A stretch of DNA of 17,635 nt from Chloroflexota bacterium (lineage in GTDB: Bacteria; Chloroflexota; Limnocylindria; Limnocylindrales; CSP1-4), in contig JAJYGO010000208.1 in NCBI GenBank assembly GCA_021785115.1, positions 1 through 17,635 of the forward strand. Reading direction: 5' to 3'. Of this stretch, positions 6,423 through 13,540 are shown one piece after another. Within the stretch, counting starts at the first letter, position 1. Each line of letters begins with the position of its first letter. The notes beneath the pieces are model-generated. The model was not told the origin of the DNA. It saw only the letters and a list, made by a program, of their open reading frames with translations, and made no database searches. The position numbers were made by a program, and so were the translations under genes.

Positions 6423-8018
6423 ATGAACCGTTCACACGCCGCGACCGAGCGCGAGCTCTTGGATCGCCTTGCCGCGGGCGGCCAGGCGCCGTTTCGGGCG
6501 ATGGCCGAGTCAAGTCCGAACGCGATGTGGATCTACGATGCGAAGACGCTCGCGTTCCTTTGGGTCAACGACGCGGCGGTCGCCCGCTACGGCTACTCCC
6601 GGGAGGAGTTCCTGGCGATGCGCCTCGTCGACGTCCGCCCGCCCGAGGACGTCGAGGGGTTCCTCGAACACATGCAAGCCCTGGGACAGGACCCGAATCC
6701 CGGCCAGCTCTGGCGCCACCGTGCCAGAGACGGCACGATCATCGAGGTTGAGGTGACGGGGGGACCCGTGTCCTATGCAGAGCATCCGGCTCGGTTCGCG
6801 ATCGTGCGGGACGTCACCGCGCTCCTTGAGGCTCGTCGGGAGGCGGAGCAGCGGGCGCGACGGCTCGAAGCCCTGCACGCCATCGACCGGGGCATCATCC
6901 AGGCGGCCTCGATCAAGGACATCGCCCGGGCCGCCCTCGGGCACGTGCGAGACCTCGTGCCCTGCGACGGGCTCGGTCTCACGCTGATCGACGCGGCCAC
7001 CGACACGGCCATGACCTTCCTGTGGGAGCGCCCAGACCCTGCCGCGTTGACCGAGCGGGAGCCCTTTGAGCTCGCCCCCTATCGGAGCATCCTCGCCACC
7101 CTACGGTCCGAGGGGAGCTACCTCATCAGGGACCTCCGGGCGGAGCCCGACCTTCCCCCCATCCTCGCCCGGCTGCGCGACGCGGGCCTGGTCTCGGTCG
7201 CCTCGGTGGCGCTGCTCCGGGCAGACGATCTGCTCGGCTTCCTTGCCCTGTACGCCCGTCACCCGGGAGCGTTCGGGGTGCGGGAGACCGAGGTCGTCAG
7301 GGAGGTCGCCGACCAGCTCGCCATCGCGATCACCCAGGTCCTCCTACGACGCCGGGAACGGGAGCTCGCGGCCGAGCGGCTCCGGCTGCTGTCCGACCTC
7401 GTCACCGCCCAGGAGGAGGAGCGGCGGCGGATCGCGGCGGACCTGCACGACGACGTCATCCAGAAGGTCGCCGCGCTGACGATGCGGCTCGACATGGCCG
7501 TGAAGCGCCATCCCGAGCTCGCCGGCGACGCCCAGTTCGCCCGCCTCCGCGGCGTCGCCGCCGACTCGATCGCAGCGCTTCGAACCGCGACGTTTCGCCT
7601 GCGGCCTCCGAGGCTCGATCGTGAGGGGCTCGGAGCCACCCTTCGCGCCTACCTCGCCGAGGAGATCGGGGATGCGCCGGTCGCCTACTCGGTGGAGGAC
7701 CGCTACGAGGGGCGGCTCGAGGATCCCGTGCGCACGGCGCTGTTTCGCATCGCCCAGGAGGCGATCGTGAACGCGCTCAAGCACGCGGGCGCATCGTCGC
7801 TGAGGGTCGAGCTTCGCGAGGCCGCGGGCGGGTGTGTGCTCCGGATCACCGACGACGGCATGGGATGGGACCTCAGGGGCCGACCGGAGTCGCCGGCCGG
7901 CCATCTCGGGCTCACGGCGATGCGGGAGCGGGCCGAGAGCCTCGGCGGATGGCTTCGGATCCAGACCCGCTCCGGCGCCGGGACCACGGTAGAGTGCTTT
8001 GCCCCCGTGGCGCCCTGA
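6423..8018 (+). CDS. Cytosolic PAS-GAF sensor histidine kinase, NarL/DesK type (HisKA_3)
   Basis: 531 aa with no membrane span. Residues 22-140 are a PAS domain (FRAMAESSPNAMWIYDAKTL, RYGYSREEFLAMRLVDVRP, and the PAC end AIVRDVTALLEA). Residues 145-310 are a GAF domain (LHAIDRGIIQAASIKDIARA ... LGFLALYARHPGAFGVRETE). A coiled linker leads to the HisKA_3 dimerisation and phosphotransfer domain with H342 in EEERRRIAADLHDDVIQKVA. The HATPase follows, with N450 (EAIVNALKHA), DDGMGW at 477-482 and GHLGLTAMRERAESLGG. The ATG at 6423 follows GAGG/AGG purine runs. It should sense a soluble small molecule or redox state and phosphorylate a LuxR-type response regulator, but none is encoded next to it, so it is an orphan kinase here. 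It is divergent from the DeoR operon, and a functional link is possible but not shown. Confidence 0.94.
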   Translation: MNRSHAATERELLDRLAAGGQAPFRAMAESSPNAMWIYDAKTLAFLWVNDAAVARYGYSREEFLAMRLVDVRPPEDVEGFLEHMQALGQDPNPGQLWRHRARDGTIIEVEVTGGPVSYAEHPARFAIVRDVTALLEARREAEQRARRLEALHAIDRGIIQAASIKDIARAALGHVRDLVPCDGLGLTLIDAATDTAMTFLWERPDPAALTEREPFELAPYRSILATLRSEGSYLIRDLRAEPDLPPILARLRDAGLVSVASVALLRADDLLGFLALYARHPGAFGVRETEVVREVADQLAIAITQVLLRRRERELAAERLRLLSDLVTAQEEERRRIAADLHDDVIQKVAALTMRLDMAVKRHPELAGDAQFARLRGVAADSIAALRTATFRLRPPRLDREGLGATLRAYLAEEIGDAPVAYSVEDRYEGRLEDPVRTALFRIAQEAIVNALKHAGASSLRVELREAAGGCVLRITDDGMGWDLRGRPESPAGHLGLTAMRERAESLGGWLRIQTRSGAGTTVECFAPVAP

Positions 8019-8194
8019 CCGCCAGGCAATGCGGACGCTCTCGCGCCCCGAAGCGGCCGGGGGTCCACTGTCCGACCCGCTCGCTCGAGCCAGGCCGGTG
8101 CGCCGTCCATCGCGAGGCGGAGCCGGTGGGCCGTGGGCGTGCCGGCTGCGACAATCCGAGCCGGACGAGTCGAGCGTCCACGCAGGGCAGGGGA

Positions 8195-8410
8195 GTGCCG
8201 CTCGCGCGCGACCAGGCGGCGGAGGTGCTGGCGGCGCTCGCCTTTGGCCTGCTCGACGACGGGCTGGTGGCGGTGGACGACCTGCCCATCCGGATCCTGC
8301 AGGGGCGCGCCATGGGCCGCCTGTCCGAGATCGGGGTGAGGCTCGGCTTTGCCGGCGGCCGGGCCATCGGCTGGCTGCTCGGCGGTGCCGTCTCCCCGGG
8401 GGACGCGTAG
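8195..8410 (+). CDS. Small helical protein of unknown function (71 aa)
   Basis: The frame from the GTG at 8195 to TAG at 8410 encodes an Ala/Leu-rich, probably helical protein (PLARDQAAEVLAALAFGLLD ... VAVDDLPIRILQGRAMGRLS ... GFAGGRAIGWLLGGAV). Its third codon positions are strongly G/C, as expected for a real gene in this genome, and a GGGCAGGGGA purine run precedes the GTG. The tail (GGRAIGWLLGGAV) is mildly hydrophobic and could be a single short amphipathic or membrane helix. A GACAAT at 8148-8153 could be a -10 box. It lies 176 nt after the kinase and converges on the nitrilase gene with 20 nt between stops. I do not recognise a family. The frame remains open far upstream, so the start is uncertain. 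Confidence 0.45.
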   Translation: MPLARDQAAEVLAALAFGLLDDGLVAVDDLPIRILQGRAMGRLSEIGVRLGFAGGRAIGWLLGGAVSPGDA

Positions 8411-8430
8411 GCGCCACCAGGTCTTCGGAT

Positions 8431-9027
8431 TCAGCCGAGCGTCGCGCGGACCAGGGCACCCGGCTCGGGCCCCGCTCCGGTGATCTCGGTGCCGTCGGGC
8501 GACCAGATGCCCGAGCCACCGGCCGCCCGGTCGCAGCCGCCGCCGGTCGAGCCGGCGAAGCTGGCCACGGCTACCCAGACGCCGTGGTGGGCCGCGACCC
8601 GGCGGGCGCGCTCGCCGACCACGGCGGCATCGTCTGCGGTCTCGAGCACGCCCGCGACGTAGGCGTCCATGCCCAGGGTCGCGGTGTCCGACGCGTGCTG
8701 CAGGACGCCGGTGTCCTTGCAGACCGCAAGGCCCAGGCGCCAGCCGTCCACCTCGAGCACGGCCGGTCTCTCGCCGGGGCTGAACAGGCTCGCCTCGGCC
8801 GCGCCCAGCCACATCTTCCGGTGCGCCACGCGCGCGGCGGTGCCGTCGATGGCAAGCATCGCGATGTACGAGCGGCCCGTCCCGCTCCGCACGGGGGCGC
8901 CGGCCAGCGCCACCGACCCCGTGTGGGCGCACGCCCGGACGAGGGGCGTCAGTCGGGGATCGCGGTCGGCGATCGGCCGGGCGTCCAGCTCGTACCCGGT
9001 CAGGGACAGCTCGGGGAAGACCACCAC
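8431..9027 (-). CDS. Nitrilase-superfamily carbon-nitrogen hydrolase (apparent N-terminal truncation)
   Basis: From the first start codon in frame, GTG at 9027, there are 198 aa. The nitrilase catalytic triad is visible: Glu6 in VVFPELSLTGYE, Lys71 in AHRKMWLG and Cys103 in LGLAVCKDTG, with spacings (65 and 32) close to the usual ones. These enzymes hydrolyse amides or nitriles through the cysteine; the CKD context differs from the common CYD/CWE and I cannot name the substrate. The same frame reads LTIAVAQPPCEPHDVAANAI upstream of the GTG, which is the family's normal first beta strand and helix, so the annotated start cuts about 35-40 real residues. The true N-terminus is described in the next entry. 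Total length with it would be about 236 aa. Confidence 0.85.
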   Translation of the reverse strand: MVVFPELSLTGYELDARPIADRDPRLTPLVRACAHTGSVALAGAPVRSGTGRSYIAMLAIDGTAARVAHRKMWLGAAEASLFSPGERPAVLEVDGWRLGLAVCKDTGVLQHASDTATLGMDAYVAGVLETADDAAVVGERARRVAAHHGVWVAVASFAGSTGGGCDRAAGGSGIWSPDGTEITGAGPEPGALVRATLG

Positions 9028-9153
9028 CCGAGCTCCCGCGGAGCGAACGGTTGTCGCGTGCGTGATCGCGTTCGCCGCGACATCGTGCGGCTCGCAGGGC
9101 GGCTGGGCAACCGCGATCGTGAGGGGAACAAACGCGTTCCAACGCGTCCTCCT
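9028..9153 (-). other. Out-of-frame or start-less N-terminus of the nitrilase gene
   Basis: In the nitrilase frame, family-like sequence begins near 9123 (LTIAVAQPP), yet between 9027 and the in-frame TGA at 9205-9207 there is no ATG, GTG or TTG. A very good ribosome binding site (AGGAGG, revcomp of 9148-9153) sits 5 nt before a TTG at 9142, but that TTG is in another frame. Loss of a single base, for example in the GGGG run at 9123-9126 (CCCC in the mRNA), would join it to give MERVCSLTIAVAQPP. Either the gene carries a frameshift, the assembled sequence has an indel, or an atypical start is used. Confidence 0.5.
9131..9149. repeat. Tandem 10/9-bp repeat AACGCGTTCC AACGCGTCC
   Basis: Two adjacent near-identical units differing by one T. 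They lie exactly between the candidate ribosome binding site and the out-of-frame part of the nitrilase N-terminus. Slippage in such a repeat would alter the reading frame, so it may be the scar of the event that broke the start. Confidence 0.6.
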
Positions 9154-9519
9154 CTCGCGACCTCGGCCAAGACGACAGCCAGGCTCTCGCGTCGGTCCCT
9201 GCCGTCACAGGGCCACCGGCACTTGCCTCATGCGCCACGTCTCAACCACCTGCTCCGCGCATCGTTCAGGACGGCTCAGGATGCCGCCCGAACTTTCCCC
9301 CACAGGCGCCCTTCCAGGAATTCGGAACGACGTGCGCGGAACCGCTTGTACTCCTCGACGCCTGAGCAAAGCAGACACACCCTCTCGGGTATTCGCGCCC
9401 CACAGGCGGATGTCGACTGTGCCTCGGAAATGCTAGTCTCCGGCAATAGCGTGCCGCTCCTTGTTCGGCGGCCGCGACCGGACGTGGGTCGATCGGGTTC
9501 CCTCGGGGAGGTGAGGGTC
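9154..9519. other. 366-bp divergent intergenic region, nitrilase / MFS exporter
   Basis: No gene is supported on either strand. Promoter and operator candidates near 9434-9456 are listed separately. A CAGGATGCCGCCCGAAC near 9277 loosely resembles the repeat found before the ECF sigma gene but is too degenerate to call. EcoRI-like palindrome GAATTC near 9320 has no evident role. Confidence 0.5.
9434..9456 (+). promoter_or_regulatory. Candidate -10 and TetR-type operator before the exporter
   Basis: TGCTAGTCT (9431-9439) resembles an extended -10 (TGN then TA...T), and CGGCA-N6-TGCCG (9441-9456) is a perfect inverted repeat placed where the transcription start would be. The TetR gene is second in the same transcript, so repression at this site is the natural reading. 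No good -35 is seen, and the inverted repeat is short, so this is tentative. Confidence 0.3.
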
Positions 9520-11079
9520 ATGGACGCTCGCGGGACACGCAGGTGGTGGGCGCTGGGAGCGATCATGCTCGCCGTGCTCGCCGCGGGGCTCGACGTGACG
9601 GTCCTGAGCGTCGCCCTGCCGACGCTCGCCACCGCGCTGCGAGCCTCCGAGTCCGATCTCCAGTGGTTCTCCTCGGGCTACGCGCTGGTGCTCGCGGCCG
9701 GGATGCTGCCGGCGGGGCTCCTCGGAGACCGGTATGGACGCAAGAGGGTCATGCTGGCCTCCCTGGTGCTGTTCGGGGCGGGCTCGGTGGCGTGTGCGAC
9801 TTCGCGCTCCCCGGCCGCGTTCACCCTGAGCCGGTTGGTGCTGGGGCTCGCCGCTGCGGGACTCGTCGTGATGGCGGTCTCGGCCTTGACCGTGCTCTTC
9901 TCCGAGCAGGAGCGCCCCCGTGCGGTGGCGATCTGGGGGGGCGTGAACTTCCTGTCGCTCCCCGTCGGCCCGATCCTCGGGGGATGGCTCCTCACCCATC
10001 GCTGGTGGGGCTGGGTGTTCCTCATGAACGTCCCGGTCGCGGCGCTCGGATTCCTCGCGGTGGCCGCGCTGGTGCCGGAGTCTCGTGCCGCGGAGCGTCC
10101 CCGCCTCGACGGGGTCGGGGTGCTCGCCTCGAGCGCCGGCCTGGTCGGGATCACCTACGGGCTGATCGAGGCGGGGCAGCGGGGATGGGGAGACGCCGGT
10201 GCGCTCGCCCCGCTTGCCGCAGGGGTGGCGCTGGTCGTGGCGTTCTTCCTCTGGGAGGCCCGGGTCGGGCGCCGGCCCGGCGGCCAGCCGCTCGTGGACC
10301 TCGCCCTGTTTCGCTCCGCCTCCTTCACCTGGGGCGTCGTCCTCGTCGCCATCCTGGTCCTCGCGATGATCGGCGTGATGTTCGCCATGCCCCAGTACTT
10401 CCAGGCGATCCTCGGCGCGAACACCCAGGGGTCGGGCGTTCGCCTCCTCCCCCTCGTCGGCGGGCTGCTGGCCGGTGCGGTCCCCGCGGACCGCATCGCG
10501 AGGAGGATCGGCGCGAAGCTCACGGTGGCGCTCGGCTTCGCGGTGCTCGCAGCCGGGCTCGGGCTCGGGGCCACGACGACCCTGGCCTCGGGCGACGGGT
10601 TCGTCGCGGTGTGGATGGCCGTCGCGGGGCTCGGCATGGGGCTCACGCTGGCCACTGCGGCCTCGGCGGCCCTCGCACAGCTGTCCGCCGAGCGAGCCGG
10701 CGTCGGGGCGGGGGTCATGCAGGCCCTCCAGAAGGTGGGGGCCCCGCTCGGTTCGGCGATCCTCGGCAGCGCCCTCAGCTCCGCCTACCTCAGCCGCCTG
10801 CAGCTCGCCGGCCTGCCGCGCGAGGCCGCGCAGGCCGTGCGCGAGAGCGTGTTCGGGGGCATCGCCGCGGCCCGCGAGCTCGGGTCGCCCGCCCTGCTGT
10901 CCTCGGTGCGGGGCGCCTTCGTCCATGGGATGGACGTCGCGCTGCTCGTGTCGGTCGGGTTCGCCGTCGCGGGCCTCCTTCTGGCGCTGGCCTTCCTCCC
11001 GGGGAGGATCTCCCGCCGCGGAACGGGCGAACCTGCGAAAGAGCGGAGACAATCTCGGGATGAGCGGCTTGCCGTCTGA
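9520..11079 (+). CDS. MFS drug/H+ antiporter, DHA2 (14-TM) family
   Basis: 519 aa from the ATG at 9520, which is preceded by a strong GGAGGTGA at 9507-9514; a GTG at 9511 in frame lies inside that site and is unlikely. Fourteen hydrophobic spans are predicted by eye. Motif D1-like LDVTVLSVALPTLA is in TM1, motif A GLLGDRYGRKRVM at residues 67-79 lies between TM2 and TM3, and motif C-like GPILGGWLL is in TM5. This matches EmrB/QacA-type exporters that expel drugs or metabolites using the proton gradient. Its last 20 nt overlap the start of the TetR gene, a common self-regulated efflux pair. The hydrophilic C-tail (RISRRGTGEPAKERRQSRDE) is cytosolic. The exported compound cannot be read from sequence. 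Confidence 0.94.
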   Translation: MDARGTRRWWALGAIMLAVLAAGLDVTVLSVALPTLATALRASESDLQWFSSGYALVLAAGMLPAGLLGDRYGRKRVMLASLVLFGAGSVACATSRSPAAFTLSRLVLGLAAAGLVVMAVSALTVLFSEQERPRAVAIWGGVNFLSLPVGPILGGWLLTHRWWGWVFLMNVPVAALGFLAVAALVPESRAAERPRLDGVGVLASSAGLVGITYGLIEAGQRGWGDAGALAPLAAGVALVVAFFLWEARVGRRPGGQPLVDLALFRSASFTWGVVLVAILVLAMIGVMFAMPQYFQAILGANTQGSGVRLLPLVGGLLAGAVPADRIARRIGAKLTVALGFAVLAAGLGLGATTTLASGDGFVAVWMAVAGLGMGLTLATAASAALAQLSAERAGVGAGVMQALQKVGAPLGSAILGSALSSAYLSRLQLAGLPREAAQAVRESVFGGIAAARELGSPALLSSVRGAFVHGMDVALLVSVGFAVAGLLLALAFLPGRISRRGTGEPAKERRQSRDERLAV

Positions 11080-11668
11080 GGATCGACCGCGGGTCGGCCT
11101 TCGAGAGCGCAAGAAGGCGAAGACCCGCGCGGCCATCCAGCACGAGGCGCTGCGACTGTTCCGCGAGCAGGGCTACGAGGCGACCACCGTCGAGCAGATC
11201 GCCGAGGCGGTCGAGGTGTCCCCGAGCACCTTCTTCCGCTACTTCCCGACCAAGGAGGACGTGGTCCTCACCGACGAGCACGACCCGCCACTGATCGAGG
11301 CGTTTCGCGCGCAGCCCCCGGAGCTCACCAGCGTCCAGGCCCTGAGGGGCGCCATGCGGGCGGTGTTCGCCGGGCTCACCGACGAGGACCTCGCGGACAT
11401 GCGCGAGCGCATGGAGCTCACCCGCTCGGTGCCGGAGCTGCGGGCGGCCTGGCTGGGTCAGCTTGCCGAGGGGATGCGGATGGTCGCCGTGCTCGTCGCC
11501 GAGCGGGTGGGGCGTGACCCAGGAGACTTCGCGGTTCGCACCCTGGCCGGCGCGCTGCTCGGGGTGATGATCTCGGTCATGTTCCAGTGGGCCGAGCGCC
11601 CCGAGAGCGACCTCATCGCGCTGCTCGACGCGGCCATGGCGCACCTGGAATCGGGGCTGCCGCTGTAG
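11060..11668 (+). CDS. TetR/AcrR-family transcriptional regulator
   Basis: 202 aa from the ATG at 11060. An N-terminal arm (GLRERKKAKTRAAIQHEALR) leads into the TetR helix-turn-helix at residues 42-62 (TTVEQIAEAVEVSPSTFFRY) and FPTKEDVV. The C-terminal half is an all-helical ligand-binding domain of the acyl-CoA-like TetR_C type. It should be a dimeric repressor released by a small ligand. The start lies inside the exporter gene, overlapping it by 20 nt, so the two are co-transcribed and probably autoregulated through a site upstream of 9520. A 7-bp hairpin follows 4 nt after its stop. Confidence 0.93.
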   Translation: MSGLPSEDRPRVGLRERKKAKTRAAIQHEALRLFREQGYEATTVEQIAEAVEVSPSTFFRYFPTKEDVVLTDEHDPPLIEAFRAQPPELTSVQALRGAMRAVFAGLTDEDLADMRERMELTRSVPELRAAWLGQLAEGMRMVAVLVAERVGRDPGDFAVRTLAGALLGVMISVMFQWAERPESDLIALLDAAMAHLESGLPL

Positions 11669-11672
11669 GCAC

Positions 11673-11690
11673 CGGCCGGGCTGCCGGCCG
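11673..11690 (+). terminator. Hairpin after the TetR gene
   Basis: Perfect 7-bp stem CGGCCGG (11673-11679) and CCGGCCG (11684-11690) with loop GCTG, 4 nt after the TetR stop. There is no T-run after it, as is common for hairpin ends of transcripts in high-GC actinobacteria. It probably ends the exporter-regulator transcript. Confidence 0.5.
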
Positions 11691-11779
11691 AGCTCCCACC
11701 CGGCCCATGCCTCGAGAGGCCGATGCGGCTGCCGCCGGGACCGGCGATGGGGGCAGCGGGGGCGCTTTCCGGATGGTCC

Positions 11780-11990
11780 TCAGCCTCCCGCGCGCAACCG
11801 CTCGGCCTCGAAGTAGATCCGGGCCTCCGTGATCCGGCCGCCCGCCACGTCGTAGACGATACACAGCGGCACGTGCACCTCGGCGTCCGAAGGCGCGACG
11901 CCGCCGACCTCGCGATCACCTCCCATAGTCACGCGCAGCTCGGAACGCATCGGGCCGGCCGCGGAAGTCTCCCTCCAGGCACGCGTCCAT
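11780..11990 (-). pseudogene. Decayed SnoaL-like (NTF2-fold) gene remnant
   Basis: The segment before the stop at 11780 reads EVHVPLCIVYDVAGGRITEA then RIYFEAERLRAGG, which matches the last strands of SnoaL-like polyketide-cyclase / epoxide-hydrolase fold proteins (usually about 130 aa). Upstream, a different frame gives MDACLEGDFRGRPDAFRAAR and DYGR, ending at TGA 11916-11918; this resembles the middle of such proteins. The central strands that should join the two are missing and no start or full-length frame exists. I read this as a frameshifted, internally deleted remnant. The C-terminal match is good; the upstream part is weaker. A short 109-aa open frame spanning 11780-12109 exists but its N-terminal half has no protein-like character. 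Confidence 0.5.
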
Positions 11991-12002
11991 CTCCAGGGTG
12001 TG

Positions 12003-12040
12003 TGGGCCGCCGGGGGCGGCCCAGGCACCACAACCTGGTG
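12003..12040. terminator. Two adjacent hairpins after the beta-helix gene
   Basis: A 9-bp perfect stem TGGGCCGCC (12003-12011) / GGCGGCCCA (12015-12023) with a 3-nt loop is followed by CACCA (12026-12030) / TGGTG (12036-12040) with a 5-nt loop. They lie 27-64 nt beyond the stop of the leftward beta-helix gene. The symmetric stems would work on either strand. No T-tract is present. Confidence 0.5.
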
Positions 12041-12066
12041 GAGGGACCGGTCGCGCGCCGAGCCCC

Positions 12067-13122
12067 TCACCTCACGAAGACCGGCACCGTCGCGTGGTCG
12101 AGGTGCCACTCGCGAATCGCGGTCCCCTTCGCGTTCGCGATCCAGACGCCGAAGTGCTCGTGGTTGATCGGGTTGTCGGCAACAAGCGTCCCGGTGATCG
12201 CGGTGACCTCGCCGACGACGATGACCCCGGTCGGCTTGGTCGGGCCGTGGCCGCCGGCCGCGCTCGGATCCGGTCCGTTGCGGTAGATGGTGTTGCCCGC
12301 GACCACCGTTGCCAACACCACGTCCCCAGGGGCGTTGGCGTGCAGGATGATCCCCGGCAGGAAGTTGTCCGCGACCGTGTTGCGCACCACCCAGTTGCCC
12401 TGCGCGGCCGTGCCCGGAAGGTCGGCAGCGACGATGATCCCGGCCGGATTGCCTGCCACCACGTTGCCCGCGACCACGTTGCGGGAAGCGCCCTCGCCCG
12501 CCACGTAGGAGGCGAGCACGATCCCGCAGCCACCCGCGTTGCCCACCACGCGGTTGCCGAACACGAGGTTGCCGGTCGCCGGGCTCGGCGTGCCCGGGTT
12601 CAGGGTCCCGGGACCGGGGGTGCCGTCGTCGGTGATCGCGATGCCGCCGTCGGCCTTGTTGCCCACCACGGCGTTATCGAGCACGGTCGAGTAGCTCGTG
12701 CCGACGAGCGCGATCGCCTTGTCCTCGGGGATGCAGGGTCCAGAGGGCGGGGTGGGCGGAGGGGGGCACAGGTGCGGCGCGAGGCCGTTGCCCGAGACGA
12801 CGTCGTCCGCGATGGCGACCCCGCTCGTGTCCTGCACCAGGATGCCGTGGTCGCCGGCGCCCGAGATCGTTGCCCCGGCGATCCTGACCCCGGTGATCCC
12901 GGGCCCGACGTAGACCCCGATGTCACAGCCGGTGGCATCGATCGTGCCGGTGACCGTCTGGCCCTGGGTCGCCACCACAGCGGCCGTCAGGCCCGAGGAC
13001 CCGGCCGGCGTGCAGCTTGCCTGGGCGCCCGCGGGCGTCGCGGACACGCCGATGATTCCAACCCCTGCAAGGAGCGTTCCTGCGAGCAGGACCGTCCACG
13101 GCCTGAAGACCCACGTCTTCAT
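12067..13122 (-). CDS. Secreted right-handed parallel beta-helix (PbH1 repeat) protein
   Basis: 351 aa from the ATG at 13122, which has a GGAGGT ribosome binding site 6 nt upstream; a longer frame to 13188 lacks support. Residues 1-35 are a Sec signal peptide (MKTWVFRPW, then the hydrophobic VLLAGTLLAGVGIIGVSA, with cleavage expected after AGAQA). The mature chain is made of beta-helix coils rich in the pattern V-x-x-N-x-V-x-x-N-x-x-x-G-I (NVVAGNVVAGNPAGIIVAA, NWVVRNTVADNFLPGIILHA, ATVVAGNTIYRNG). This is the NosD/pectate-lyase-like fold that often binds or cleaves polysaccharides or serves as a surface structure. A Pro/Cys-rich loop (LCPPPPTPPSGPC) interrupts the coils near residues 110-125. 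No catalytic Asp/Arg set could be assigned. It is monocistronic. Confidence 0.88.
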   Translation of the reverse strand: MKTWVFRPWTVLLAGTLLAGVGIIGVSATPAGAQASCTPAGSSGLTAAVVATQGQTVTGTIDATGCDIGVYVGPGITGVRIAGATISGAGDHGILVQDTSGVAIADDVVSGNGLAPHLCPPPPTPPSGPCIPEDKAIALVGTSYSTVLDNAVVGNKADGGIAITDDGTPGPGTLNPGTPSPATGNLVFGNRVVGNAGGCGIVLASYVAGEGASRNVVAGNVVAGNPAGIIVAADLPGTAAQGNWVVRNTVADNFLPGIILHANAPGDVVLATVVAGNTIYRNGPDPSAAGGHGPTKPTGVIVVGEVTAITGTLVADNPINHEHFGVWIANAKGTAIREWHLDHATVPVFVR

Positions 13123-13457
13123 CTCCCACCTCCGAGCATGCCGCGAAACCTCCCCCCAAGGCCGGACCGCGAGATCGCACCTCTCCACCCGGCTGATGGG
13201 TCACGTCACCTCCCACGCGGACGGGCGCCGGGCTCACCCGCAGGCCAGACTGTCTCCCCCATCCGGGGGTCGAGGACGGCCTACGCTTCCTAGGTCGAGT
13301 GGGGGCAGGGCCGAATGGCCTCTCCGAATTGGGACTCCTGGCCGTGTTGCGCCCCGTGGGACTCCGCGCCGACGCGGATGGGGCGGTGCAGGCGCCTCGA
13401 CAGGGAATCAGGAAGACAGAGAGGGTCCTTGTGGGCCGCCCTCCGAGCGTCCCGCGC
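13123..13457. other. 335-bp divergent intergenic region upstream of the beta-helix gene
   Basis: No gene is supported. It contains a CCCCC-ATCC-GGGGG hairpin (13256-13269) in the leader side of the beta-helix gene and a 9-bp palindrome AGACTGTCT (13247-13255). Promoters were not clear on either strand. Confidence 0.4.
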
Positions 13458-13540
13458 GAGCCGGGCCACCCGCCCCTGGGCCGGAAGCTCGGTGGCCGGC
13501 AACCCTGGCGAGGACGGCCACGGGCGAAGGGCTCCGTGGC
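13458..13540 (+). promoter_or_regulatory. Candidate structured mRNA leader with mutually exclusive hairpins
   Basis: Four complementary elements follow one another: A GGCCACC (13464-13470), B GGTGGCC (13491-13497), C CGGCCACGG (13515-13523) and D CCGTGGC (13534-13540). A pairs with B (7 bp, extendable to 9 with one bulged G: CCGG-G-CCACC). B pairs with C (7 bp, GTGGCCG/CGGCCAC), and C pairs with D (7 bp, GCCACGG/CCGTGGC, plus a G-U). Only A:B plus C:D, or B:C alone, can form at once, the usual logic of attenuators and riboswitches. The B:C loop holds GGCAACC, a sequence also seen in S-box type riboswitches, but the rest of that consensus is not met. The region ends 27 nt before the next ATG and has no T-run. 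Confidence 0.35.

Noticed and set aside
7703..9238. 511-codon minus-strand frame across the kinase end and nitrilase
   Set aside because: It overlaps the nitrilase in the wrong frame and the kinase in antisense. Only its TTG at 9142 with a good ribosome site is of interest, discussed under the nitrilase start.
9433..11136. 567-codon minus-strand open frame
   Set aside because: Antisense shadow of the MFS exporter with low-complexity Arg/Glu/Gly/His composition.
12280..12700. Repeated GTTGCCC/CCACCACG blocks as a DNA repeat or CRISPR
   Set aside because: They are irregularly spaced and encode the N-x-V-x-x-N coils of the beta-helix protein.
13256..13269. CCCCC-ATCC-GGGGG as a terminator
   Set aside because: Only five pairs, far from any gene end and on the leader side of the beta-helix gene.
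13488..13530. S-box (SAM) riboswitch, suggested by GGCAACC after a stem
   Set aside because: The remaining conserved S-box positions and the closing P1 stem could not be found, and the downstream gene is not a methionine gene.
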